From Bacteroidota bacterium (GTDB lineage: Bacteria > Bacteroidota > Bacteroidia > Flavobacteriales > Flavobacteriaceae), in assembly GCA_023434025.1 (NCBI GenBank), contig JAEYTL010000027.1:62001-126000 (forward strand): a stretch of DNA of 64,000 nucleotides, read 5' to 3'. Both the position numbers and the translations under genes were made by a program. The notes below the pieces were generated by a model that was given only the letters and a program-made list of their open reading frames with translations, ran no database searches and had not been told where the DNA came from. Below, piece by piece: positions 52,867-61,886 of the stretch. Positions within the stretch are counted from its first letter, which is position 1. Each line of letters starts with the position of its first letter.

Positions 52867-53583
52867 CTATTTTTTGATAAGTTTTGCAGAAACAATTTCC
52901 TGAAAAAGGGAATCACTGTAGCTTCTTCCCACCGGAATAGAATGTCCTGAAATAATTACTTCTTCTCTTGACACTGATGCTATATGCTTAACTGAAACGA
53001 TATAGGATTTGTGTACCTGTATAAAGAACGCAGGGGGCAAGCTTTTAATAATATCTTTCAGCGACAGATATGCAACAGATTTTTTACAACGGGTATGAAT
53101 GATAATGTAATTTTGAAGTGCTTCTATAAATAGAATGTCATTGATTTGTATAACCTCATACTTTTTGTTGCTTTTTATGAAGAAAGATTCATTGTTAACA
53201 GTGTCGGCAGTTTTGTTTCCAGATATTATTTCTTTGGCTTTTTTACAGGATTTATAAAGGCGGTCAAACGAAATAGGCTTTAACAGGTAATCCACAACAT
53301 CGAGTTCATAGCCTTCGAGAGCGTATTCCGAATAGGCTGTGGTGAGAATGGTTTTAGGTGGTTTTTTTATGGTCTTCAGGAATTCGATGCCGTTTATTCC
53401 CGGCATGTGTATATCCAGAAACATTAAATCGATCTGGTGAGTTTCCAACAGTTTTACAGCTTCTTCCGTATCGTCTGCGGTTCCGGCCAGTTCCAGAAAA
53501 TCAATAGCGTCTATGTGTTCTTGCAACCCTTGTTGGGCTGAGGATTCGTCATCTACAATAATGCATCGCAGTTTAGAGTTCAT
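52867..53583 (-). CDS. LytTR-family response regulator
   Basis: The 238-residue protein has a receiver domain with acidic pocket IIVDDE, phosphoacceptor Asp57 in LMFLDIHMPG, Thr in ILTTAYS and Lys in YLLKPISF. The C-terminal LytTR DNA-binding domain follows (ILFIEALQNYIIIHT, VQVHKSYIVSVKHI-type strand, then IPVGRSY). It is the partner of the kinase just upstream: the two genes are 1 nt apart and on the same strand. Binding is typically to pairs of 9-bp direct repeats about 21 bp apart. Confidence 0.92.
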   Translation of the reverse strand: MNSKLRCIIVDDESSAQQGLQEHIDAIDFLELAGTADDTEEAVKLLETHQIDLMFLDIHMPGINGIEFLKTIKKPPKTILTTAYSEYALEGYELDVVDYLLKPISFDRLYKSCKKAKEIISGNKTADTVNNESFFIKSNKKYEVIQINDILFIEALQNYIIIHTRCKKSVAYLSLKDIIKSLPPAFFIQVHKSYIVSVKHIASVSREEVIISGHSIPVGRSYSDSLFQEIVSAKLIKK

Positions 53584-53584
53584 T

Positions 53585-55729
53585 TTATTCTATGATTAAT
53601 GTTAATCTAACGGTGAATGTTTGTTCGTTTTTCTCAATATTCAACGTGTGCTTTTCGGGATAGAGTAAGCAGAGTCTTCTTTTGGTGTTGGTAATGCCAA
53701 TACCTCCGGCTGATTCGTTTGTGTTTTTAACAGATTCTGCGATATAGCTGTTGTTAATGCAAAAAATAAACAAATGCTTGTCTCTTTCCATTGAGATATC
53801 GATCGTATTAAGCCTCTCTTTATGATGAGACAAATATTTAAATGCGTTTTCTACAAAAGGAATCAGCAGCAACGGAGAAATTTTAAAACCTGAAATATTT
53901 TCGGGAATATGCAGCTGAACATCCGTGTTTTTCTTTTTTCTCATTGACTGCAACCTGATGTATTCTTTGAGGTATTTTATTTCTTTTTCAATATAAACTT
54001 TCGGCTGATTGCATTCATACAGCTGGTATCGTAGCAGGTCGGAGAAGCCCAGTAACGTTTCACGGGCTTCTGCGTCATTTTTACTGATTTTAAAATAAAT
54101 GGTATTAATGATATTAAATAAAAAATGCGGATTAATCTGTGCCTTTAAAAAATCCAGTTCGGCACTGATGATTTCCTTTTCCCGTGAAGTGATCTGAAGA
54201 TGTTGCTTTTCAATTTCAATTTGTCTTTTTTTCTGTTGGTATTTGAAATGCAAAAAGACCAGTATCAGTATGAGTAATAAAATCAAAAGACCGAGATAGA
54301 GTATTTTGTTCTCTGCTTTTTGTTGTTTAACCTGCGTCTGAATAAGTAGTTTTTCACTTACAGAGCGAAGGCTGTCAGCTTCACTTTTCAGGTCATATTC
54401 ATGCCGAAGTTCCTGCTCTATAAACCGTGCTTTGGTTTCAAAGTTGTTGATGCTGTCGGTTATTGTTTGTTCCAGCTCAGCCATTTCAAAGGCTTTCTTA
54501 TAGTCCTTTTCAATAAGGTATATTTTTTTTAGAAATTTATAGACTTCCCTTTTATTTTCTTTTATCTGGGTTGCAGGCAATAATTCACGACTATTCAGAA
54601 AATAAGATTTTGAAAGCCGGATAAGGTTCCTGTTGTCAAAACTCTTTCCTGTTTCGGCCACTTTTTTTTCTATTTTTCGAACAGAGTCCAATTGATAATA
54701 GGCTTTACCTAAAGCATTGTACAATTTGATGTCCCGCTTGGAAAAGTTGTTCTGTTTTTGAAAATCAAGGCTTTTTTCAAATTCACGTATAGCTGATTCA
54801 AAATCGTTCTGATGATAATACAACAGTCCTTTTGTATAATGAATTCTTCCTGTAAATATAGGTTCATGAATTGCTTCTGCCCGACGGATATATTCTGATG
54901 CTTTATGAAACTCTCCTTTTGTGCTGTAAACATTGGCAAATTTCAGGTAGAGGTTGATTTTATACAATGGTTCAAAATGAATTTGTTTACTGATCGATGC
55001 TGCTTTTTGCAAACACGCAATTGATTTGTCGAACTGATGCGTTAAACGGTAAAGATCACCCATTGTAACATAGGTTGTATATTGCTGTGTAGCATCTTTC
55101 TGATATGTAAGGCTTTTGTAGAAAAACTCGATTGCTTTGTCGTTAATACCCAGTTCAGCATAATTCAAAGCAATGCTGCTACCGGCACTGGCCAGGGTCG
55201 AAGTATCTTTTGATTGTTTGGAAAAATCAATAGCTAATTGATTATTTATAATGGCTTTTTGAAAGTCACTTCTAAATTTTGAGTAATACTGGGCTTTAAA
55301 ATAATATAATTTACCGTAAATTTCATGCAGACCTTTTTCTTTAGATGAATCGACCAGTGCATTCAGGCGTTCTAAAAAATCATCCTGTAAGGAAAGTGTT
55401 TTAAACTCCCGTATTAATTTAAAGTAATCCTGATACGCTTTGCCCAGAAAAGCATATCGGCGAGTTTGTTGTTCCGGTTTAAGGATAAGTTGCTCAATTA
55501 ACAGATTGAGTTCAGCAATATTCTTTTTTTCAATTTGAGTATACGCCGGTTCATGACTCCCTTGGTTATGAGTGTTTTCAATAGCTTTAATAAGATGAAG
55601 CACTTTTAAAGTATCGTGAACTTTTTCGGATTGTGCGTTGGTAATCGATGAATTAAAAATCAATAACAATATGACCAAAAACAAGCTGTTTTTGTTAAGG
55701 CGTTTGGAATAAATGAACTGACTTTTCAT
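53585..55729 (-). CDS. LytS-type sensor histidine kinase with TPR sensor region
   Basis: The 714-residue protein has a signal peptide (LFLVILLLIFNSSITNAQ). About 440 residues of helical TPR units follow in the periplasm (SSIALNYAELGINDKAIEFF; QFDKSIACLQKAASISKQ; KGLLYYHQNDFESAIREFEK). A coiled region, one membrane segment (ILYLGLLILLLILILVFLHF) and a His_kinase (LytS) core come next, with LKAQINPHFLFNIINTIYF carrying the histidine. The ATPase part has LLLIPFVENAFKYL and GGIGITNTKRRL. It should sense an envelope signal and phosphorylate the adjacent LytTR regulator. Confidence 0.92.
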   Translation of the reverse strand: MKSQFIYSKRLNKNSLFLVILLLIFNSSITNAQSEKVHDTLKVLHLIKAIENTHNQGSHEPAYTQIEKKNIAELNLLIEQLILKPEQQTRRYAFLGKAYQDYFKLIREFKTLSLQDDFLERLNALVDSSKEKGLHEIYGKLYYFKAQYYSKFRSDFQKAIINNQLAIDFSKQSKDTSTLASAGSSIALNYAELGINDKAIEFFYKSLTYQKDATQQYTTYVTMGDLYRLTHQFDKSIACLQKAASISKQIHFEPLYKINLYLKFANVYSTKGEFHKASEYIRRAEAIHEPIFTGRIHYTKGLLYYHQNDFESAIREFEKSLDFQKQNNFSKRDIKLYNALGKAYYQLDSVRKIEKKVAETGKSFDNRNLIRLSKSYFLNSRELLPATQIKENKREVYKFLKKIYLIEKDYKKAFEMAELEQTITDSINNFETKARFIEQELRHEYDLKSEADSLRSVSEKLLIQTQVKQQKAENKILYLGLLILLLILILVFLHFKYQQKKRQIEIEKQHLQITSREKEIISAELDFLKAQINPHFLFNIINTIYFKISKNDAEARETLLGFSDLLRYQLYECNQPKVYIEKEIKYLKEYIRLQSMRKKKNTDVQLHIPENISGFKISPLLLIPFVENAFKYLSHHKERLNTIDISMERDKHLFIFCINNSYIAESVKNTNESAGGIGITNTKRRLCLLYPEKHTLNIEKNEQTFTVRLTLIIE

Positions 55730-55797
55730 TTGTTTCTGGCATATTGTATAAATAAGTGATTATCTAAATAGGTTTAGGTATAATCAAGAGGTATATT

Positions 55798-55805
55798 CAA
55801 AAGTA
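55798..55805 (-). promoter_or_regulatory. Candidate -7 promoter element for the kinase-regulator pair
   Basis: On the minus strand this reads TACTTTTG, a match to TAnnTTTG, leaving a leader of roughly 60 nt before the kinase start. A TTG -33 element is not seen at normal spacing. Confidence 0.4.
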
Positions 55806-55867
55806 GGCAAAAATATTTGATGAAGATGCTGTTTCGTCATAAAAATAGCCAAACCGGAACAATTGGA

Positions 55868-56767
55868 TTACAGCGAATCAAAAATTGATTTTTGAATGCT
55901 CTGTTTTGCCGGTACAGCTAAAGAAAGATTGAGTTCCTGGTTTAATTTTTCGATAAAATGTGTAGCTAACAAAGGAGATTCCACTTCGATATTCTGATGA
56001 ACAAAAAAATATAATTTCTGCAGCCCTTCTTCCTTCCATTTTTTGATGCGTTTGACCCAATCATTTAGCCGTTCGGTATCGGTAGGGTGATTGGCTCCTA
56101 CATAGCGGACAAAAGCCACCGGACTCGTGAGCCGCATATGTAACATGTCTCTTCTGCCGGCTGTATCTACAATAATGTTGGCAATACCCAGTTGTTCCAA
56201 TAAAGCGGTGTACTTTTTACTGATGTCTTTATCTGAAAACCATTCTTCATTCCGGACTTCTACGGCTAGAGGAATTTCTTTAGGGAAGAACAGTAATACA
56301 TCCTTAAGTTTTTCAAAGTCTTTTGGATTAAAGTTTTCGTGCAACTGCATAAATACCATGCCAAGGCGATCTTCAAAATTGCTGACAGCATTGCAGAAAT
56401 TTATTATTGGCTCTTGCACATTAACCAATCTTCGGTAGTGTGTGATCAAATCGGTGACTTTCGGAAAAAATTTAAACCCTTCAGGTGTTTTGTTTTTCCA
56501 TGTTTCTATTTGTTGCCAGTCGGGCATTTTGTAGAAGGTGGCGTTCATTTCAATGGCGTTGAACTGACGTGAGTAATAAGTTAATTCGTCTTTAATACCA
56601 CGGGGATAAAATCCTTTCAGGTCTGTACGGTTCCATTTGGCACAGCCCACATATATTTCAGGTAAAGCATCTTTTTTATAAAGATTCAATACACTCTTGG
56701 TGTCTGGATGATCTGACGGAAGAGTGAAATCTACTAAATCAGGTCTGTCTGTTTTTCCGAATTTCAT
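55868..56767 (-). CDS. DUF72 family protein
   Basis: The 299-residue protein matches the DUF72 TIM-barrel family. IYVGCAKWNRTDLKGFYPRG is the usual first strand, FNAIEMNATFYKMPDWQQIE and FKFFPKVTDLITHYRRL follow, with AVEVRNEEWFSDKDI and LYFFVHQNIEVESPLLATHF later. The biochemical role is unknown. It is the last gene before the ribosomal operon, which runs in the opposite direction. Confidence 0.9.
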   Translation of the reverse strand: MKFGKTDRPDLVDFTLPSDHPDTKSVLNLYKKDALPEIYVGCAKWNRTDLKGFYPRGIKDELTYYSRQFNAIEMNATFYKMPDWQQIETWKNKTPEGFKFFPKVTDLITHYRRLVNVQEPIINFCNAVSNFEDRLGMVFMQLHENFNPKDFEKLKDVLLFFPKEIPLAVEVRNEEWFSDKDISKKYTALLEQLGIANIIVDTAGRRDMLHMRLTSPVAFVRYVGANHPTDTERLNDWVKRIKKWKEEGLQKLYFFVHQNIEVESPLLATHFIEKLNQELNLSLAVPAKQSIQKSIFDSL

Positions 56768-57045
56768 GATATTGGCTTGGTGTAATGAAGATGTTAAGGA
56801 GTTTATCAGGGTAAAGATAATGAATCTATTTAAAGTGTAACAAGGTTTTCAGTATATGTGAACGATACAACGATACTGTAATTGTAATGTCTTTTTGATT
56901 TGCTTTTATAAGGATTGCAATGTGAGTGAATTGATTTTAAGCTTTTGAAGCTATTGTGTATGAGATGAACGAAGCGGATTTTATTTTCCTTTTCTTGGAA
57001 TCCGTTGCAAAAAATACAACTCAAACAAAATAAATAAATTATGAT

Positions 57046-57075
57046 TTGTTTTGATAAAAAATATTACTACATTTG
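57046..57075 (+). promoter_or_regulatory. Promoter of the str-S10 ribosomal operon
   Basis: TTG at 57046-57048 (-33) and TACATTTG at 57068-57075 (-7) are separated by 19 nt. This matches the Bacteroidota primary sigma consensus TTG-N17-23-TAnnTTTG, about 55 nt before rpsL. It is the best promoter in the window. Confidence 0.78.
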
Positions 57076-57076
57076 C

Positions 57077-57096
57077 AACCCCTAAAAATAGGGGTT
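57077..57096 (+). promoter_or_regulatory. Perfect hairpin at the transcription start of the ribosomal operon
   Basis: AACCCCTA (57077-57084) and TAGGGGTT (57089-57096) pair around an AAAA loop, 1 nt past the -7 box. It covers the expected transcription start and first bases of the leader. It could be a regulator site on DNA or a 5' mRNA structure; which is not known. Confidence 0.6.
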
Positions 57097-57129
57097 ATTT
57101 TAAAAACATAGAAATTTTTAGTATTAATT

Positions 57130-57534
57130 ATGCCAACAATTCAACAATTAGTAAGAACAGGGAGAGCCCAAGTAACTAAGAAGAGTAAATCGGCTGCTTT
57201 AGATTCTTGTCCTCAACGAAGAGGTGTGTGTACTCGTGTTTACACAACGACTCCAAAAAAACCAAACTCAGCGATGAGAAAAGTTGCAAGGGTTCGTTTG
57301 ACAAACGGAAACGAGGTGAATGCATACATTCCCGGAGAAGGACACAATCTGCAAGAGCACTCGATAGTATTAGTTAGAGGCGGAAGGGTAAAAGATTTAC
57401 CAGGTGTTAGATACCATATCGTTCGTGGTGCATTGGATACTGCCGGAGTGGCAGGCCGTACGCAACGTCGTTCGAAATATGGAGCAAAACGTCCAAAACC
57501 AGGTCAAGCAGCAGCACCCGCAAAGAAAAAGTAA
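57130..57534 (+). CDS. rpsL: 30S ribosomal protein S12
   Basis: The 134-residue protein is full length. It carries the decoding-centre loop TTTPKKPNSAMRKVARVRL with the lysine of the streptomycin-sensitive form, and PGVRYHIVRGALDTAGVAGR. The C-terminus has a short Lys/Ala-rich tail (PGQAAAPAKKK) seen in this phylum. It is first in the operon, 23 nt before rpsG. Confidence 0.98.
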   Translation: MPTIQQLVRTGRAQVTKKSKSAALDSCPQRRGVCTRVYTTTPKKPNSAMRKVARVRLTNGNEVNAYIPGEGHNLQEHSIVLVRGGRVKDLPGVRYHIVRGALDTAGVAGRTQRRSKYGAKRPKPGQAAAPAKKK

Positions 57535-57557
57535 TTAGAAACTTTTAAAGAAAAGAC

Positions 57558-58034
57558 ATGAGAAAAAGACAGGCTAAAAAAAGACCTCTTTTACCGGATC
57601 CAAAATTTAATGATCAATTGGTGACACGTTTTGTAAACAACTTAATGTGGGATGGTAAAAAATCTACCGCTTTCAAAGTATTCTATGATGCTATTGAGAT
57701 CGTGGAAACAAAAAAGCAAGATGCTGAAAAATCAGCGTTAGAAGTGTGGAAAGATGCATTAACAAATGTTATGCCTCACGTAGAAGTTCGTTCACGCAGA
57801 GTGGGTGGAGCTACTTTTCAAATTCCAATGCAAATTCGTCCGGACAGAAAGATTTCGTATGCTATCAAATGGATGATTTTATATGCGAGAAGAAGAAATG
57901 AAAAATCAATGGCCGCTAAATTGGCTTCTGAAATTTTAGCTGCGGCTAAAGAAGAAGGGGCAGCAGTTAAGAAAAGAATGGATACGCATAAAATGGCTGA
58001 GGCTAACAAAGCGTTCTCTCACTTTAGATTTTAA
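57558..58034 (+). CDS. rpsG: 30S ribosomal protein S7
   Basis: The 158-residue protein has the S7 opening MRKRQAKKRPLLPDPKFND and the conserved EVRSRRVGGATFQIPMQIRP. It binds the 3' major domain of 16S rRNA and starts assembly of the head of the 30S subunit. It is followed by fusA after 13 nt. Confidence 0.98.
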   Translation: MRKRQAKKRPLLPDPKFNDQLVTRFVNNLMWDGKKSTAFKVFYDAIEIVETKKQDAEKSALEVWKDALTNVMPHVEVRSRRVGGATFQIPMQIRPDRKISYAIKWMILYARRRNEKSMAAKLASEILAAAKEEGAAVKKRMDTHKMAEANKAFSHFRF

Positions 58035-58047
58035 TTCATAAAGAAAA

Positions 58048-60204
58048 ATGGCTAGAGATTTAAAATACACAAGAAATATAGGAATCGCTGCTCACATTGA
58101 TGCAGGTAAAACGACAACAACGGAGCGTATTCTGTTTTATACCGGAAAATCACACAAAATAGGTGAAGTGCATGATGGTGCCGCTACTATGGACTGGATG
58201 GCACAGGAGCAGGAAAGAGGTATTACCATTACTTCTGCCGCTACAACTTGTGAGTGGAATTTTCCAACCAATCAAGGTAAGGTTTTACCGGAGTCAAAAC
58301 CGTATCACTTTAATATTATCGATACTCCCGGTCACGTTGACTTTACTGTTGAGGTGAATCGTTCTTTACGTGTACTAGATGGGTTAGTCTTCTTGTTTAG
58401 TGCAGTAGATGGTGTTGAGCCACAATCTGAAACAAACTGGAGACTTGCTGATCAGTATCGGGTTCCTCGGATGGGATTTGTTAATAAAATGGATCGTCAG
58501 GGGTCTAACTTTTTGGCGGTTTGTCAGCAAGTGAAAGATATGTTGAAGTCAAATGCAGTAGCAATTACGTTGCCAATTGGTGAAGAGCAGGATTTCAAGG
58601 GAGTGGTTGACTTAGTGAAAAATCAAGCTATTGTATGGCATGATGAAACACAAGGAGCTACGTTTGATATTGTGGATATTCCTGCCGACATGGTAGCTGA
58701 AGTAAAAGAATACCGTTCTAAACTTATCGAAGAAATCGCCACGTACGATGAGAACTTGTTGGATAAGTATATGGAAGATGAAAATTCGATTACTGAAGAT
58801 GAAATTAATAATGCTTTGCGTGCAGCGACTATTGATATGGCTATCATTCCGATGATATGTGGTTCTTCTTTCAAAAACAAAGGAGTTCAGTTCATGTTGG
58901 ATGCTGTTTGTAAATATTTGCCTTCTCCTTTGGATAAAGAAGGTATCGAAGGAATTCATCCTGATGATGCCGATTTGTTGGAAGAAGATCAAAAGAAAAT
59001 TTTGCGTCGTCCTGACCCAAAAGAGCCTTTTGCAGCTCTTGCGTTTAAGATTGCAACAGATCCTTATGTGGGTCGTTTGGCTTTCTTTCGTGCTTATTCA
59101 GGCCGTTTGGATGCAGGTTCATACATTTTGAATACGCGTTCAGGAAACAAAGAGCGTATTTCCCGTATCTACCAGATGCATGCCAACAAGCAGAATCCGA
59201 TCGAATTTATTGAGGCCGGAGATATTGGAGCAGCAGTAGGATTTAAAGATATTAAAACCGGAGATACAATGTGTGATGAAAAACATCCGATTGTATTAGA
59301 AAGTATGAAATTCCCTGACCCAGTAATTGGTATTGCAATTGAGCCTAAAACGAAAGCTGACGTTGATAAGATGGGTATGGCTTTGGCTAAATTGGCTGAA
59401 GAAGATCCGACATTTACCGTTAGAACTGATGAGGCTTCGGGACAAACAATTATTTCAGGTATGGGCGAGCTTCATTTGGATATTTTGATTGATCGTATGA
59501 AACGTGAATTCAAAGTAGAAGTTAATCAGGGAGAGCCACAGGTAGAGTATAAAGAAGCTTTCACGAAGTCAGCACAACACAGAGAGGTTTATAAGAAACA
59601 GTCAGGTGGACGTGGTAAATTTGGTGATATTGTATTCCGCTTGGAGCCTGCTGATGAAGTGGACGGAAAACCATTCGTTGGTCTTCAGTTTGTGAATGAA
59701 GTAAAAGGAGGTAACGTTCCTAAAGAATATGTTCCTGCTGTTGAAAAAGGATTCAGAGAAGCTATGAAACAAGGTCCTTTAGCTGGTTATGCAGTAGATG
59801 GATTAAAGGTAACATTGCTGGACGGTTCTTATCACCCTGTGGATTCGGATGCACTTTCGTTTGAATTGGCTGCAAAGATGGGTTACAAAGAGGTTGCAAA
59901 AGCTGCCGGTGCTGTAATTCTTGAGCCAATTATGAAAATTGAAGTGATTACGCCGGAAGAAAATATGGGTGATATCGTAGGAGATTTGAATCGTCGTAGA
60001 GGTCAGGTAAACGACATGGGTGACAGGGCTGGTGCGAAAACGATCAAGGCTTTCGTTCCGCTGTCTGAAATGTTTGGTTATGTAACTACTTTGAGAACAT
60101 TGTCTTCCGGTAGAGCAACTTCAACAATGGAATTTTCACATTACGAACAAACTCCTTCAAATATCTCTGAAGAAGTTATCAAAAAAGCAAAAGGTAACGC
60201 TTAA
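58048..60204 (+). CDS. fusA: Elongation factor G
   Basis: At 718 residues this is a full-length EF-G. The G1 motif lies in GIAAHIDAGKTTTTERILF, with G2 in ERGITITSAATT, G3 in IIDTPGHVDF and G4 in FVNKMDR. The later domains include GMGELHLDILIDRMKREFKV (domain III) and QVNDMGDRAGAKTIKAFVPL (domain V). It drives translocation on the ribosome and helps recycling. No tuf gene follows, unlike the E. coli str operon. Confidence 0.98.
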   Translation: MARDLKYTRNIGIAAHIDAGKTTTTERILFYTGKSHKIGEVHDGAATMDWMAQEQERGITITSAATTCEWNFPTNQGKVLPESKPYHFNIIDTPGHVDFTVEVNRSLRVLDGLVFLFSAVDGVEPQSETNWRLADQYRVPRMGFVNKMDRQGSNFLAVCQQVKDMLKSNAVAITLPIGEEQDFKGVVDLVKNQAIVWHDETQGATFDIVDIPADMVAEVKEYRSKLIEEIATYDENLLDKYMEDENSITEDEINNALRAATIDMAIIPMICGSSFKNKGVQFMLDAVCKYLPSPLDKEGIEGIHPDDADLLEEDQKKILRRPDPKEPFAALAFKIATDPYVGRLAFFRAYSGRLDAGSYILNTRSGNKERISRIYQMHANKQNPIEFIEAGDIGAAVGFKDIKTGDTMCDEKHPIVLESMKFPDPVIGIAIEPKTKADVDKMGMALAKLAEEDPTFTVRTDEASGQTIISGMGELHLDILIDRMKREFKVEVNQGEPQVEYKEAFTKSAQHREVYKKQSGGRGKFGDIVFRLEPADEVDGKPFVGLQFVNEVKGGNVPKEYVPAVEKGFREAMKQGPLAGYAVDGLKVTLLDGSYHPVDSDALSFELAAKMGYKEVAKAAGAVILEPIMKIEVITPEENMGDIVGDLNRRRGQVNDMGDRAGAKTIKAFVPLSEMFGYVTTLRTLSSGRATSTMEFSHYEQTPSNISEEVIKKAKGNA

Positions 60205-60215
60205 TTCTAACGAAA

Positions 60216-60521
60216 ATGAGTCAAAAAATCAGAATAAAATTAAAATCTTACGATCACATGTTGGTTGATAAATCAGCTGAGAAAATCGTAAAAACGGTAA
60301 AAAGTACCGGAGCTGTTGTAACGGGACCAATTCCGTTGCCAACGCACAAAAAAATATTCACAGTTTTACGTTCTCCGCACGTTAACAAAAAAGCAAGAGA
60401 ACAGTTTGAAGTGAGTTCATACAAACGATTGCTGGATATTTATTCTTCTTCTTCTAAAACCATTGATGCTCTAATGAAATTAGAGTTGCCAAGCGGGGTG
60501 GAAGTTGAAATCAAAGTGTGA
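60216..60521 (+). CDS. rpsJ: 30S ribosomal protein S10
   Basis: The 101-residue protein has the S10 pattern (KIRIKLKSYDHMLVDKSAEK; GPIPLPTHKKIFTVLRSPHV; SGVEVEIKV). It is the first gene of the S10 part, 11 nt after fusA, so the str and S10 operons run together here. A heptad hairpin lies between it and rplC. Confidence 0.98.
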   Translation: MSQKIRIKLKSYDHMLVDKSAEKIVKTVKSTGAVVTGPIPLPTHKKIFTVLRSPHVNKKAREQFEVSSYKRLLDIYSSSSKTIDALMKLELPSGVEVEIKV

Positions 60522-60539
60522 TAAATGTACAAAGATAAA

Positions 60540-60578
60540 AGTATTAAGTATTAAGACACACTCTTAATACTTAATACT
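60540..60578. repeat. Perfect 17-bp inverted repeat of AGTATTA heptads inside the ribosomal operon
   Basis: The arms 60540-60556 and 60562-60578 are exact complements around the loop CACAC. The left arm is AGTATTA twice plus AGA. It lies 18 nt after the rpsJ stop and 55 nt before rplC, within an otherwise tightly packed ribosomal operon. A further CTTAATAC copy follows at about 60584. Confidence 0.92.
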
Positions 60579-60633
60579 GCTGTCTTAATACAAAACAAAA
60601 AGAGAATTTTTAATCATTTATAAATAGTTTAAT

Positions 60634-61251
60634 ATGTCTGGGTTAATTGGTAAAAAAATCGGCATGACCAGCATCTTTGACGAGAACGGAAAAAATATTC
60701 CGTGTACCGTTATTGAAGCAGGTCCTTGTGTCGTTACCCAAGTCAGAACCAAAGAGGTTGACGGGTATCAAGCGTTTCAACTTGGTTTCGATGACAAAGC
60801 AGAAAAACATGCTACTAAAGCGGCTGTAGGTCACTTTAAAAAAGCAGGAACTTCTGCCAAGAAAAAAGTCGTTGAATTTCAAGAGTTTGAAGCAGAGTAT
60901 AAGTTAGGTGATTTAATCACGGTAGATCTATTCAACGAAGGGGAATTTGTTGATGTACAGGGTGTATCTAAAGGAAAAGGTTTCCAGGGGGTTGTTAAAC
61001 GTCACGGATTTGGTGGGGTTGGACAGGCCACACATGGACAGCACAACCGTTTGAGAGCACCGGGTTCTGTTGGAGCTTCTTCTTATCCATCAAGAGTATT
61101 CAAAGGAATGCGTATGGCCGGAAGAACTGGAGGGGATAATGTAACAATTCAAAACCTTAGAGTTTTAAAAGTAGTAGCAGATAAGAATCTGTTATTGGTT
61201 AAAGGATGTGTTCCTGGACACAAAAACTCTTATGTAATCATTCAGAAGTAA
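60634..61251 (+). CDS. rplC: 50S ribosomal protein L3
   Basis: The 205-residue protein starts MSGLIGKKIGMTSIFDENGK and has the conserved GKGFQGVVKRHGFGG loop followed by THGQHNRLRAPGSVGASSYP. L3 is an early 23S rRNA binder that helps shape the peptidyl-transferase centre. The stop codon shares one base with the rplD start. Confidence 0.98.
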   Translation: MSGLIGKKIGMTSIFDENGKNIPCTVIEAGPCVVTQVRTKEVDGYQAFQLGFDDKAEKHATKAAVGHFKKAGTSAKKKVVEFQEFEAEYKLGDLITVDLFNEGEFVDVQGVSKGKGFQGVVKRHGFGGVGQATHGQHNRLRAPGSVGASSYPSRVFKGMRMAGRTGGDNVTIQNLRVLKVVADKNLLLVKGCVPGHKNSYVIIQK

Positions 61252-61880
61252 TGGAAGTAAAAGTTTTAGATATCAACGGAAAAGAGACAGGCAGAAAAGT
61301 TCAACTTTCTGATGCTGTTTTCGCAATCGAGCCTAACAAACACGCTGTCTATCTTGACGTAAAGCAATATCTTGCCAACCAAAGACAAGGTACTCACAAA
61401 GCAAAAGAAAGAGCAGAAGTAACAGGAAGTACTCGAAAAATTAAAAAGCAAAAAGGAACAGGTACAGCCCGTGCCGGTAGTGTTAAGAATCCATTGTTCA
61501 AAGGAGGAGGAACGGTTTTTGGTCCAAGACCAAGAAGTTATTCATTTAAATTGAACAAAGCTTTGAAAAGATTAGCCCGTAAATCGGCTTTTTCTCAAAA
61601 AGTAAAAGATTCGGATTTAGTGGTAATAGAAGATTTTAGTTTCGAAACACCAAATACCAAGAATTTTATTACAATATTGAAAGCCTTGGGGTTAGAGAAT
61701 AAAAAATCTTTATTTGTGTTGGGTGATTCAAATAAAAACGTATATTTGTCGTCACGCAATTTAAAGGCCTCTAATGTTGTAACTAACTCGGAATTAAGTA
61801 CTTATGCTATTTTAAATGCAAATAAATTAGTGCTTTTAGAGGGGTCTTTGGAAGGAATTGAAGAAAATTTAAGTAAATAA
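61251..61880 (+). CDS. rplD: 50S ribosomal protein L4
   Basis: The ATG at 61251 overlaps the rplC stop by one base and gives 209 residues starting MEVKVLDINGKETGRKV. The extension back to 61206 lies inside rplC and is rejected. The exit-tunnel loop (KIKKQKGTGTARAGSVKNPL, then FKGGGTVFGPRPRSY) is intact. In other bacteria L4 can also regulate the S10 operon; no such leader is seen here. Confidence 0.97.
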   Translation: MEVKVLDINGKETGRKVQLSDAVFAIEPNKHAVYLDVKQYLANQRQGTHKAKERAEVTGSTRKIKKQKGTGTARAGSVKNPLFKGGGTVFGPRPRSYSFKLNKALKRLARKSAFSQKVKDSDLVVIEDFSFETPNTKNFITILKALGLENKKSLFVLGDSNKNVYLSSRNLKASNVVTNSELSTYAILNANKLVLLEGSLEGIEENLSK

Positions 61881-61886
61881 TAGGCT

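Larger units (their letters stand above)
56768..57129. other. 362-nt divergent non-coding region before the ribosomal operon
   Basis: It holds the rpsL promoter (57046-57075) and leader hairpin (57077-57096). A weaker possible promoter for the DUF72 gene is also present (minus strand TATCTTTA at 56812-56819, with a TTG 21 nt upstream). A 64-codon minus-strand frame at 56830-57024 starts with TTG and has no family resemblance; I do not call it a gene. I see nothing else in it. Confidence 0.6.

Noticed and set aside
56830..57024. 64-codon minus-strand frame in the gap before rpsL
   Set aside because: It starts with TTG, has low complexity and no family resemblance, and lies next to the ribosomal promoter.
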